DNA of 51,366 bases from an uncultured Flammeovirgaceae bacterium. GTDB taxonomy: Bacteria > Bacteroidota > Bacteroidia > Cytophagales > Cyclobacteriaceae. Of this stretch, positions 8,776-17,003 are shown piece after piece. Under the pieces are notes generated by a model. It did not search any database. It saw nothing but the letters and a program-made list of their open reading frames with translations, and was not told the DNA's origin. The DNA lies in contig CAKZYJ010000501.1 of NCBI GenBank assembly GCA_937884755.1, forward strand, positions 1-51,366. Reading direction: 5' to 3'. Position numbers and translations under genes: made by a program. Numbering within the stretch: the first letter of the stretch is position 1; every line of letters starts with the position of its first letter.

Positions 8776-10602
8776 CTATTGAGAAGCAATGTTTAGCGAG
8801 CGCTGAATGAAGCTGGTCAGATCCGATCCGGTCAGCATATTCTGCGAAAGCTTCGCTAAGTCCACGGCCTGCTTCGCTAACTGCTCCTTGGCGTCTTCTC
8901 CGCTCTCGTCCAAGATTTTCTTGGTTAGTGCATGGTTGGCATTTACCGCTACGCTGTACTGGTCGGGCATTTGTCCCATCATCGCGAAACCCCCTCCGCC
9001 CGTAGCGGCCATATCTTTCATACGGCGCATAAACTCGGGTAACGTGATGGTCACTGGCATCTCATCCGGCGAAAGTGACTCTACGGATACCGTCATATTC
9101 TTGCTGTTCAATACTTTTTCGTAAACAGCCTTTACAGTGTCTTTCTCTTTATCCGATAGCACACTGTCTATCTTCTCGTCCTTTTCTACCAGCTTATCCA
9201 CTGTATCGGCGTCCACCCGCTTTAGGCTCGTCTTTTCCAGCTTCTGCTCCAGCATATTGATGAAGTGGCTGTCAATCGGTCCATCTAGCAGAAGTACATC
9301 GTAGGAGCGTTTTTTAGCTGATTGAATGAAGGCATCTTGTTTACCTGCGTCGGTAGTGTACAGGTACACCAGGTTACCATCTTTATCAGTTTGGTTGGGA
9401 GTTACCTTTTCTCGGTACTCATCAAAAGTAGTGTATTCGCCTTCAGTGTTTTTGAACAAAGCAAATTTTTGAGCTTTATCGTAGAACTTGTCTTCGGAGA
9501 TCATTCCGTACTTCACAAACAGCCCAATATTGTCAAATTTCTCCTCGTAAGCCTTGCGGTCTTTCTTGAACAATTCGTTCAGTTTATCGGCTACCTTCTT
9601 GGTAATGTGAGCATTGATCTTCTTTACATTACTATCCGACTGCAAGTAGCTTCGAGAAACGTTTAGCGGAATATCAGGCGAATCGATGATTCCGTGCAGT
9701 AGCATCAGAAACTCAGGCACTACATCCTTCACCTCATCGGTGATAAATACCTGCCGCGAGTACAGTTGAATCTTGTTGCGGTTGAGCTCCAGATCGTTTT
9801 TGATCTTGGGGAAGTAAAGTACTCCAGTTAGGTTGAACGGATAGTCTACGTTCAGGTGAATCCAGAAGAGCGGATCTTCAGAAAACGGGTATAGTTCTTT
9901 GTAAAAAGCTAGGTAGTCTTCATCTTTTAGTTCGGAAGGGGATTTGGTCCAGATGGGGTTAGGATTATTAACTACTTTCTCGTCAAATTCTACTTCTACT
10001 GGCAAGAATTTACAGTACTTATCCAGAATACCCTGAATCCGGGCTTTGTCTAAAAATTCCTCTGAGTCTTCGTTGATGTATAAAACTACGTCGGTACCCC
10101 GCTGCTTTTTCACGGTGGAAGTAATTTCAAACTCGGTGCTACCGTCGCAGGTCCACTGTACCGACTCGCTACCTTCTTGGTATGATTTGGTGATGAGGTC
10201 TACCTTATCGGCCACCATAAAGGAGGAATAAAAACCTAGACCGAAGTTACCGATGATCTGATTTTCTTCACCTTTGTCTTTATACTTTTCCAGAAACTCA
10301 GTAGCTCCGGAGAAAGCAATCTGATTAATGTATTTCTTTATCTCATCGGCGGTCATCCCAATACCGCTATCACTCACAGTAAGGGTTTTCAGCTTTTCGT
10401 TGATAGAAATTTTAATCTTTAGGTCGCCTAGTTCTTCTTTGTATTCGCCAATGGCGGCTAGCCGTTTGATCTTCTGCGTAGCATCTACCGCATTAGAAAC
10501 TAGCTCCCGCAAAAAGATTTCGTGGTCGGAGTACAGAAATTTTTTGATGATCGGAAAAATGTTCTCGGTATTGATCGAGATTGTTCCCTTTTCTTCTACC
10601 AT
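8776..10602 (-). CDS. htpG: Molecular chaperone HtpG (Hsp90)
   Basis: A full-length 608-residue bacterial Hsp90. The N-terminal GHKL ATPase motifs are all present: ELVSNAVDA with the magnesium-binding Asn37, DSGIGM at 78-83, and GNFGLGFYSSFMV at 118-130. The middle domain has the catalytic loop region around NRNKIQLYSRQVFI and NVSRSYLQSD. The C-terminal dimerisation region is rather diverged and ends without an MEEVD motif, as expected in bacteria. It is probably a single-gene unit with its own 3' hairpin; the leader holds inverted repeats (10635-10690) that could be regulatory. Identity is secure. Confidence 0.97.
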   Translation of the reverse strand: MVEEKGTISINTENIFPIIKKFLYSDHEIFLRELVSNAVDATQKIKRLAAIGEYKEELGDLKIKISINEKLKTLTVSDSGIGMTADEIKKYINQIAFSGATEFLEKYKDKGEENQIIGNFGLGFYSSFMVADKVDLITKSYQEGSESVQWTCDGSTEFEITSTVKKQRGTDVVLYINEDSEEFLDKARIQGILDKYCKFLPVEVEFDEKVVNNPNPIWTKSPSELKDEDYLAFYKELYPFSEDPLFWIHLNVDYPFNLTGVLYFPKIKNDLELNRNKIQLYSRQVFITDEVKDVVPEFLMLLHGIIDSPDIPLNVSRSYLQSDSNVKKINAHITKKVADKLNELFKKDRKAYEEKFDNIGLFVKYGMISEDKFYDKAQKFALFKNTEGEYTTFDEYREKVTPNQTDKDGNLVYLYTTDAGKQDAFIQSAKKRSYDVLLLDGPIDSHFINMLEQKLEKTSLKRVDADTVDKLVEKDEKIDSVLSDKEKDTVKAVYEKVLNSKNMTVSVESLSPDEMPVTITLPEFMRRMKDMAATGGGGFAMMGQMPDQYSVAVNANHALTKKILDESGEDAKEQLAKQAVDLAKLSQNMLTGSDLTSFIQRSLNIASQ

Positions 10603-10634
10603 AATATTTTCAGTTTAATTGCATACATGATTTT

Positions 10635-10690
10635 CCGCCTAAGCCCACTCCAAAATATGTTCCAAGGCGGATAAGTGTGACACTTTGTCA
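10635..10690 (-). promoter_or_regulatory. Inverted repeats upstream of htpG
   Basis: CCGCCT (10635-10640) and AGGCGG (10665-10670) form a spaced inverted repeat, and TGACACTTTGTCA (10678-10690) is a 13-nt palindrome with a 3-nt centre. Both lie 33-88 nt upstream of the htpG start. They do not match the CIRCE element. A binding role is only a possibility. Confidence 0.3.
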
Positions 10691-10723
10691 GGGAATGACG
10701 ATATGTTTAGGCGACCGTTGCAT

Positions 10724-10768
10724 GGTATTCATGTAATTTCTAACACCGGGCGCCGGACGCTTGAATAC
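10724..10768 (+). repeat. Palindromic intergenic repeat, copy C
   Basis: GTATTC (10725-10730) pairs with GAATAC (10763-10768) and encloses AACACCGGGCGCCGGACGC. In reverse orientation copy A has GTGTTC and GAACAC at the same places, so a base change on one side is matched on the other. It lies between htpG and the surface repeat protein gene. Confidence 0.5.
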
Positions 10769-10809
10769 ACTAGCATTTTCTGACAAAGAGTTCGCTGGTT
10801 TGTTCAAAC

Positions 10810-12228
10810 TTATAAAGCGACTTTTAGTCCTACAACTAATCCGGGCCATAATTCGTGGGTTCTACGATCACCTTCTTCACCGAAAGACCTACTGAGATTG
10901 TCGGGGGCAAGCGTCTGACCATCATTGCTGTAGAAGTAATTTGCATCCACCGTGGCATATAGATAGGTGGAACGGTTCTTATAGAATAATCGTGACCCTA
11001 CGGTCAAGCCAATTTCCGAAAGCAGATTTGTTTTACGCTCAGCCTCGGTGAAATCAACGTAGGAAGTTCCGAAGCCCAGACTAAAAAAATAGAACTCACC
11101 CGTAATGTCGGGGGAATAATTGTACCACTGCTTTTGCCAGTTCCAGCCGTAAGCCCGGCACCTGCTCTGAGAAAAATGAGATTGGCGATATATAATCTGA
11201 TTCATAATGCGTTTTAAACTTCTGGCGGGCAACAGTCCGCCGTTTTTAATATTTCCTGTACTGATAGCAAAATTCATCAGAAAGGTTTCATCGACAAAAG
11301 CTTCCACTGAAGCACTATTACCAATATTTAGCAACCCAAATGGCGTACTATCGGGCTTTCGTTTTTTGTGAGGGGTTTTATATACATTGATCAAGCCAAT
11401 CTGAGTGCCCTGGTTGTTTCCAGACACATTAATCAATCCGATCTGCAAGCCATTCATAGTCCCGCTGAAATTCACTAAACCCAATTGTACTCCAGTAGAT
11501 GCACCTTCTTGTACTGAATTTTTTCCTTCTATGCTTCCTGCCCAGTTGGCTAACCCTACCTGAAATCCGCTGAGTTCTTTGAAAGTACGGTTGTACAAGG
11601 CTGTTTGAAATCCCATGGTAGATCCTCGGGAGATGCTGGCTAAACCACCTAGTTGAATCCCAATCAACAGCCCTCCGGAATAATTGAGTAATCCGCCCAA
11701 CTGCGCTCCGGTTGTAGATTTCTTTGCAATGTTAGCTCCTACCGCAATTTGTCCGCCGCTTGCTTGTCCGCGAACATAATTCATCAAGCCACTGAATTGA
11801 ATCCCGTTCAGAAAGGGAGTATCGCCTTCCTTTTCCGCTTGACGGATTGCTTTGGGCGATAAGCCTCGGTAATAATCTACACCTACAATATTCGCCAGTC
11901 CGGCTATTTGAATTCCGTTTGCCTGTTCTATCGTAGCGGATGATATTCCGCTAAGTTGGAACCAGTAATTACCTCGCTGGTATCCGGAAAAAATATTGAA
12001 TGTGAGATAGGAATAGTGGTTAGATGGATCAAGACCAACAGAACTCAGGCCTGGAACTAGTGTCAGATTAACGGTTGAAGTGGAATGAGGTAACTGTTGG
12101 CTGATGCAATATATAGGATACTTTGCCATTGCGAGCAAGAGCAAAAGGAACTTGCAGGAGACAAACGTACTGTAGAACCTGAATCTTCTAGAGCAACGTA
12201 GACATATTATTGCTAAATCCCTTTGCAA
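10810..12228 (-). CDS. LA_2272-type surface repeat protein
   Basis: About 470 residues with about ten degenerate G-x-Q-x-G-L-x-N-like units: NGIQIAGLANIVG, NGIQFSGLMNY, GAQLGGLLNYSGG, GIQLGGLASIS, GFQVGLANWAG, GVQLGLVNFSG, GLQIGLINVSG, GTQIGLINVY. This is the pattern of LA_2272-family surface repeat proteins, expected in the outer membrane or cell surface. The C-terminal 110 residues have alternating aromatic strands and end LVVGLKVAL, as in a beta-barrel. The start is unsure: the first possible start is TTG at 12228, which includes a hydrophobic stretch (CKFLLLLLAMAKYPIYC), whereas the first ATG (12129) would lack a signal peptide. Confidence 0.75.
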   Translation of the reverse strand: MQRDLAIICLRCSRRFRFYSTFVSCKFLLLLLAMAKYPIYCISQQLPHSTSTVNLTLVPGLSSVGLDPSNHYSYLTFNIFSGYQRGNYWFQLSGISSATIEQANGIQIAGLANIVGVDYYRGLSPKAIRQAEKEGDTPFLNGIQFSGLMNYVRGQASGGQIAVGANIAKKSTTGAQLGGLLNYSGGLLIGIQLGGLASISRGSTMGFQTALYNRTFKELSGFQVGLANWAGSIEGKNSVQEGASTGVQLGLVNFSGTMNGLQIGLINVSGNNQGTQIGLINVYKTPHKKRKPDSTPFGLLNIGNSASVEAFVDETFLMNFAISTGNIKNGGLLPARSLKRIMNQIIYRQSHFSQSRCRAYGWNWQKQWYNYSPDITGEFYFFSLGFGTSYVDFTEAERKTNLLSEIGLTVGSRLFYKNRSTYLYATVDANYFYSNDGQTLAPDNLSRSFGEEGDRRTHELWPGLVVGLKVAL

Positions 12229-12502
12229 AACTGTTCCTTTGTATCGAAGGAACGTAATACTTCTACAGTATCGTATACGTTACGTCGTAGCATAGAGAAT
12301 CGAGGGAATACGCTAGACAGCAACTCCTGTCAAGCACTTGGAGAAATAGTAGTGATTCTATACGAAACTTGTAGAAATATCGAAATCAAAACTTTGGTTA
12401 GTATAGTACTTGACCTCCGATCTATTACTTTTCTTAGAGATTTTCTGAATTCTCTATCCATATTTCTATATAGTCATGAAGGAATAGCGTAAAAAGTATT
12501 AA

Positions 12503-12988
12503 CTACCTTAGTCGGTCGGCAGAGCGAACCAGCATTTCGTCACGGCGGATGAAGCGGTTGGCTAGGAGGTTTAGTATCATCGCGATGGCTGGTAGGTAAA
12601 GTCCCAGTTCGTAGTCACCTTGCACAGTGTTGGCCGATATTTCCTCCCCTTCAAAACTATAAAAAACAATGGCGGCCAAGGCACCACCGATTAATAAAGA
12701 GTTGAGTAGCCCCAGTTTAATTTGAAGCAGACGATCGCGATAACGAAAAATTTCGAAAAAAGCGGTAACCATGGCTAGGGTTGCCAGCACCGCAATTGGC
12801 CAGGTATTAACAGCTACAGTGGGATCTCCTTCGCCATTGCTAAGCGAGACTGATTCGATAGCGTAAGCATCCAGCACTAACACTTGCTGCTGCTCGGTGA
12901 TGGTCTCCTCCCAGATGTTAACCAGTAGTAATAATCCCATACAAATGGCTACTCCTAAAAGAAATATTGACTGAACTCGTTGTAACAT
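12503..12988 (-). CDS. DUF4293 family four-helix membrane protein
   Basis: A 161-residue inner-membrane protein with four hydrophobic segments (about 5-25, 62-82, 90-112 and 128-146). MLQRVQSIFLL at the N terminus and NRFIRRDEMLVRSADRLR at the C terminus are the hallmarks of DUF4293, found almost only in Bacteroidota. Function is unknown. It is a single gene divergent from the sigma factor gene at 13129. Confidence 0.9.
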   Translation of the reverse strand: MLQRVQSIFLLGVAICMGLLLLVNIWEETITEQQQVLVLDAYAIESVSLSNGEGDPTVAVNTWPIAVLATLAMVTAFFEIFRYRDRLLQIKLGLLNSLLIGGALAAIVFYSFEGEEISANTVQGDYELGLYLPAIAMILNLLANRFIRRDEMLVRSADRLR

Positions 12989-13128
12989 ATTTTTTTAGTA
13001 ATCTTTTTTTAAAGAGCTTCGTATATAACTAGTTTAAGCTGGGTGCGAAGTTATTAATAAATACGATAACAATATCGGCTAATAAGAGTTAAATATACTG
13101 AGGAGCTACCTTATAATTAAGCATACAT

Positions 13129-13782
13129 ATGGCAGAAAATAAAGAGGAATTACAGAATACCGAGAACCGGGAGGGCCAAACCACAGAAACCACCGAAGAA
13201 GCGGCAGAAACTCGTCGTAATCAATATACTGAACTGGAGAAGATTGACATTTTTGATAATGAATTCCTTCCTCAGATAGACTCTATGTACAATTTTGCGT
13301 ATCGTCTTACTTTCGACGAGGACGATGCCAAAGATTTGGTACAGGAAACTTACCTAAAGGCTTTTCGATTTATTGATTCCTTTCAGCGAGGAACTAATGC
13401 TAAAGCGTGGCTGTTCCGAATATTGAAAAACAGCTTCATTAACGACTTTAGGAAGAAGAGTAAAGAGCCCTCCAAAGTCGATTACCAGGAGGTGGAAACG
13501 TACTACAACTCAGAAGATGTAGATGCAAGCATTACCACTGATCTTCGGGTAGAAGCTGTTCAAGACATGATTGGAGATGAAGTCTCCAATGCGCTTAATT
13601 CACTAGCAGTTGATTTCCGGACAGTCATTATATTGTGTGACCTAGAAGGCTTCACTTACGAAGAAATGGCTAAGATCTTGGATATTCCGATCGGAACAGT
13701 GCGGTCGCGGCTTCACCGGGCTCGTAACCTTCTCAAGGAAAAACTTAAATCATACGCTGAGTCAATGGGCTATCAGGATTAG
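13129..13782 (+). CDS. ECF-type RNA polymerase sigma factor
   Basis: A 217-residue sigma-70 family protein. After an acidic, low-complexity N-terminal extension of about 35 residues comes region 2 (YNFAYRLTFDEDDAKDLVQE, then KAFRFIDSFQRGTNAKAWLF), a linker, and region 4 with the helix-turn-helix YEEMAKILDIPIGTVRSRLH (about 180-199). The family directs core RNA polymerase to specific promoters. It is followed 65 nt later by a small protein shaped like an anti-sigma factor, then by gmk and yicC. Which genes it controls cannot be told from here. The acidic N-terminal extension is longer than in minimal ECF sigmas. Confidence 0.92.
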   Translation: MAENKEELQNTENREGQTTETTEEAAETRRNQYTELEKIDIFDNEFLPQIDSMYNFAYRLTFDEDDAKDLVQETYLKAFRFIDSFQRGTNAKAWLFRILKNSFINDFRKKSKEPSKVDYQEVETYYNSEDVDASITTDLRVEAVQDMIGDEVSNALNSLAVDFRTVIILCDLEGFTYEEMAKILDIPIGTVRSRLHRARNLLKEKLKSYAESMGYQD

Positions 13783-13847
13783 GCAACTTTTTTGGCTATT
13801 ATCAGTAAGCAAATTTTTCATTTTTTCACAATTAACGCTATACGCCT

Positions 13848-14096
13848 ATGTTACCCAAAGAGTCGCCTCAGTACACGCGTTGCATGGAACTACTTCCGCT
13901 AATACTTGATAGCCAGGCTTCAATTGAAGATACCAATTTTTTTCATCAGTATGCTGCCAACTGGCCTGAGGTGATTGATTGTTATCACAAAGAAAAGGCT
14001 TTTCGTGATGCTCTTAAGGCTAAGTTGGGCCGGTTTGTAGCTCCGGAAGACTTACTAATCAATATTCGCCAACACGTAAAGCTGCAAAATATCTAG
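13848..14096 (+). CDS. Small anti-sigma-like protein with degenerate zinc site
   Basis: An 82-residue soluble protein immediately downstream of the sigma gene. Its layout (C12-x2-LLPLILDSQAS, then FFHQYAANWP, EVIDCYHKEKAFRDALKAKL) follows the zinc-finger anti-sigma (zf-HC2) pattern: a leading Cys, a His near residue 33, and a helix of the type that clamps sigma. However, the two Cys expected after His33 are replaced and only Cys45 is left, so classical HCC zinc binding is doubtful. No membrane segment follows, so it would be cytoplasmic. The assignment rests on position and weak pattern; it could also be an unrelated small protein. Confidence 0.6.
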   Translation: MLPKESPQYTRCMELLPLILDSQASIEDTNFFHQYAANWPEVIDCYHKEKAFRDALKAKLGRFVAPEDLLINIRQHVKLQNI

Positions 14097-14099
14097 TAC

Positions 14100-14678
14100 A
14101 TGCCGCCTTCGCCAGGCCGAGCCATCATCTTTTCTGCGCCCTCCGGATCAGGAAAAACTACCCTGGTTCATCACCTACTATCTTCTAATACTAATCTGTC
14201 TTTCTCTGTGTCAGCTACCACTCGCAGTAAGCGAAGAAAAGAAATGCACGGTAGCGATTATTATTTTTTTACTCCACCCGAATTCCGTCAGAAACTACAG
14301 GAAGATGCTTTCATTGAGTGGGAAGAGGTATATCCCGACTGCTACTACGGAACGCTAAAATCTGAAATTGACGAGATATGGGCTAACGGCAAAAACGTTA
14401 TTTTTGATGTAGACGTGAAGGGTGGAATAAATCTAAAAAAATATTTCGGCGACCGTGCCCTAGCGGTCTTTGTTCGTCCGCCTTCGTTGGCAGTGCTAGA
14501 AGAGCGACTAAAAGCTCGTAATACTGAAACTCCAGAAAGTTTGCAAAAACGTATTTCCAAAGCTGAATACGAACTGAAATTTGAAGACCTATTCGATGTA
14601 ACAGTCGTGAATGACGACTTAACTCAGGCTAAGCAGGAGGTGCAGAAGTTGTATGCCAACTTTATTGATCAGCAATAG
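14100..14678 (+). CDS. gmk: Guanylate kinase
   Basis: A 192-residue enzyme that phosphorylates GMP to GDP with ATP. The P-loop PSGSGKTT (14-21, Lys19) lies near the N terminus, followed by the GMP-binding region SVSATTRSKRRKEMHGSDYYF, EWEEVYPDCYYGT and the Walker-B strand VIFDVDVKGG. The lid region (LKARNTETPESLQKRI) is complete. Its ATG is 3 nt after the stop of the anti-sigma-like gene, so they are translated from one message, and yicC follows 57 nt later, a pairing seen in many bacteria. Confidence 0.97.
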   Translation: MPPSPGRAIIFSAPSGSGKTTLVHHLLSSNTNLSFSVSATTRSKRRKEMHGSDYYFFTPPEFRQKLQEDAFIEWEEVYPDCYYGTLKSEIDEIWANGKNVIFDVDVKGGINLKKYFGDRALAVFVRPPSLAVLEERLKARNTETPESLQKRISKAEYELKFEDLFDVTVVNDDLTQAKQEVQKLYANFIDQQ

Positions 14679-14735
14679 CGTTGCGATTGTGCAGTATCCT
14701 CCCCATCTTGCAATGCTCACCTTCATCTCATACTT

Positions 14736-15611
14736 ATGATTTTATCCATGACCGGCTACGGTAAGTCCCGGGTAGAAACCAAAGAACTGGATATTCGTGC
14801 CGAAGTAAAAACGCTGAACTCCAAATACCTGGATGCCAACGTTAAATTACCCCGTTCCCTTGGGTCGTACGAGATCGAGGTACGCAACCTGCTTTCCGAA
14901 ACGTTAAAGCGAGGTAAGGTTGCGTTAATAGTAGAGATGACGGAAAAGAATGCCGATGCTAAAGGGGGGCAAATTAACGAAGAACTACTTAAATCTTATT
15001 TCAATACCTACCAACAAATCGCTAATGAGCTCGACGAATCGCCGACCGATCTGTTCCGGCTAGCTGCCCAGTCGCCTGATGTAGTCCAGACTAACACCAC
15101 TGAAGATACTGATCCTGCTCAGTGGAAACTAGTGCGATCCTGTATTGAGCAAACTGTTAGACAATGTATGGCTTTTCGGCAGCAGGAGGGAAATGCCTTG
15201 GAACGGGATTTTGAGCAACAAATTCAAATAATATCTGATACGCTGGAGCTTATTCAGGAACAACTTCCCCACCGAAACGTGCAGTTTCGGAATCGTCTAC
15301 AAGCTCAATTAGACGAGACGATGAAGGAAGCCATAGATGAAAACCGCTTTGAGCAGGAGATGATCTACTACCTGGAAAAACTGGATATTAGCGAGGAAAT
15401 TGTACGGCTTACCAATCACCTATCCTTCTTTTCTAAGGTATTAGCCGAACCGCAGGCCTCTGGTAAAAAGCTAGGGTTCATCAGCCAGGAGATTGGTCGT
15501 GAGATTAATACTATCGGGGCCAAAGCCAACGATTCAGTAATTCAGCACCACGTAGTGCAGATGAAAGAAGCCCTGGAGAAAATTAAAGAACAGGTTCTTA
15601 ACGTACTTTGA
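14736..15611 (+). CDS. yicC: YicC/YloC family endoribonuclease
   Basis: A 291-residue protein with the family's diagnostic ends: MILSMTGYGKS with VKTLNSKYLD at the start, and GFISQEIGREINTIGAKAND with a helical VVQMKEALEKIKEQVLNVL at the end. YicC proteins are endoribonucleases involved in RNA turnover; the active residues lie partly in the acidic C-terminal part (EEIVRLTNHLSFF). It ends the sigma/anti-sigma/gmk/yicC unit and converges on the Gfo/Idh gene. Confidence 0.93.
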   Translation: MILSMTGYGKSRVETKELDIRAEVKTLNSKYLDANVKLPRSLGSYEIEVRNLLSETLKRGKVALIVEMTEKNADAKGGQINEELLKSYFNTYQQIANELDESPTDLFRLAAQSPDVVQTNTTEDTDPAQWKLVRSCIEQTVRQCMAFRQQEGNALERDFEQQIQIISDTLELIQEQLPHRNVQFRNRLQAQLDETMKEAIDENRFEQEMIYYLEKLDISEEIVRLTNHLSFFSKVLAEPQASGKKLGFISQEIGREINTIGAKANDSVIQHHVVQMKEALEKIKEQVLNVL

Positions 15612-15615
15612 TAAC

Positions 15616-15640
15616 CATTGATCGCAACTGCACATCAATG
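15616..15640. terminator. Possible hairpin between convergent yicC and Gfo/Idh genes
   Basis: CATTGAT and ATCAATG form a 7-bp stem with an 11-nt loop, 5 nt after the yicC stop. There is no T tract, so this is a weak call. Confidence 0.35.
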
Positions 15641-15661
15641 CGAGCGCAACTTCCAAGTTTC

Positions 15662-16987
15662 TTAAAATTCTCGGTATACTCCCTCCAGATACTGATTAGC
15701 TTCTTCTTCGTCAAATTTCGCTGATTCAGCGTTCCAGTGTAGCGTCTGGTTAGGAAAACGACCGGCAACCACTCCTAGTAAGATAGTTTCCGTTAGTTTA
15801 GCAGCATAGGAGAATGGCGCACTGGTTTCAGCTTTTCCCAAACAGGCATCTACAAACTGATGGTAGTGTTTTTTGCCTTCGCTTTCGTAATCACGAACTG
15901 GGTCGCCTAGATTATACTTAGCAACATCTAGCTCCTGGTATTCTCCGTCCACAATTAATCGCGGAAGCATCTGAAAGTGAGGTAGGTACAGCTTTCCTTT
16001 TTCTCCTATGAACATAGCTCCCTGGTCATGAAGTGCTTCACCGCCGGGCAGCATAAGATCTTCCCGTTGTTTATCAGCTCCTTCTCCGTCGTACCATACC
16101 CACTTTAGGGTATCAGCAGTATACTCCGTACCCGGAAACTCATAGGTTACCATATTCTGTTCGGGGTAGCCAAATCCGTTGGGTTTACGACAATTAGTGG
16201 TAACAGTCATCGGTACATCCAGGGCTAACGCATTATAAGGGGTATCGAAAATATGCACTCCCATATCGCCCAGCGTACCGCAACCGTAGTCAACCAGTTT
16301 TCGCCAGTTTCCTGGGTGATAAACCCCCTTCTTATAAGGTCGCTCGGCGGATGTTCCTAGCCAGAGGTTCCAGTCCAACTCTTCGGGTACTGCATCTTTC
16401 CCTTCGGGAACGGGGCCATCGTATCCCCAGTTTTTGGGAGACCATGCTCTAACCGTATGCACTTTTCCGACAATGCCAGACTGGATCATAAGCGTAGCTA
16501 GCTTATAGTCGTAGAACGAATGTACCTGAATGCCCATTTGGGTTACCAGGTTCTTATCCGCCGCTAGTTTCCTCATTGCCCGGGCTTCACTTACGTGGTG
16601 GGTCAAAGGCTTCTGGCAGTAAACTGGTTTATCCATTTCCATGGCCATGATTGAGGCGGGGGCGTGCGTATGATCGGGAGTAGATACGATGACCGCATCT
16701 ATTTCTCCTTCCATTTCTGTTAAAAGCACTCTATAGTCGGAATAGGTTTTTGCTTTGGGGTGTAGCTTGTGGGCTTGGGCTAAATTGTTGGCATCAACAT
16801 CGCAGAGCGCTACTACGTCCACCAAATCGTGCGAGGAAATAGCCTTTAGGTCTTCACCGCCCATATTACCCACCCCGATGTGGGCCGTACGCAGGCGTTT
16901 GTCTTCGGAAAAGGCCCAAGCCCCGGCGGGCAATAAGGCAATTGATGATAAGGTGGCGGCGCTCTTTAAAAATTCTCTTTTATTCAT
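15662..16987 (-). CDS. Gfo/Idh/MocA family oxidoreductase with export signal
   Basis: A 441-residue NAD(P)-dependent oxidoreductase. The N terminus (NKREFLKSAATLSSIALLPAG) looks like a Tat-type signal in which the second Arg of the twin pair is not conserved (KR). The Rossmann motif HIGVGNMGG follows at about 36-44. CQKPLTHHVSEA is the EKP motif in the QKP form common in exported sugar-linked members; GTLGDMGVHIFD and the C-terminal domain are complete. It lies 16 nt downstream of a DUF1080 lipoprotein gene, a frequent pairing in sugar use. Substrate unknown. Confidence 0.9.
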   Translation of the reverse strand: MNKREFLKSAATLSSIALLPAGAWAFSEDKRLRTAHIGVGNMGGEDLKAISSHDLVDVVALCDVDANNLAQAHKLHPKAKTYSDYRVLLTEMEGEIDAVIVSTPDHTHAPASIMAMEMDKPVYCQKPLTHHVSEARAMRKLAADKNLVTQMGIQVHSFYDYKLATLMIQSGIVGKVHTVRAWSPKNWGYDGPVPEGKDAVPEELDWNLWLGTSAERPYKKGVYHPGNWRKLVDYGCGTLGDMGVHIFDTPYNALALDVPMTVTTNCRKPNGFGYPEQNMVTYEFPGTEYTADTLKWVWYDGEGADKQREDLMLPGGEALHDQGAMFIGEKGKLYLPHFQMLPRLIVDGEYQELDVAKYNLGDPVRDYESEGKKHYHQFVDACLGKAETSAPFSYAAKLTETILLGVVAGRFPNQTLHWNAESAKFDEEEANQYLEGVYREF

Positions 16988-17003
16988 TTTTGCTGGGCTT
17001 CAA

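Noticed and set aside
10603-10809. CIRCE heat-shock operator upstream of htpG
   Set aside because: The palindromes present do not have the CIRCE 9-nt arms.
12223-12492. 89-codon plus-strand frame between two minus-strand genes
   Set aside because: No recognisable domain, and it begins inside the 5' end of the surface repeat gene; no support beyond length.
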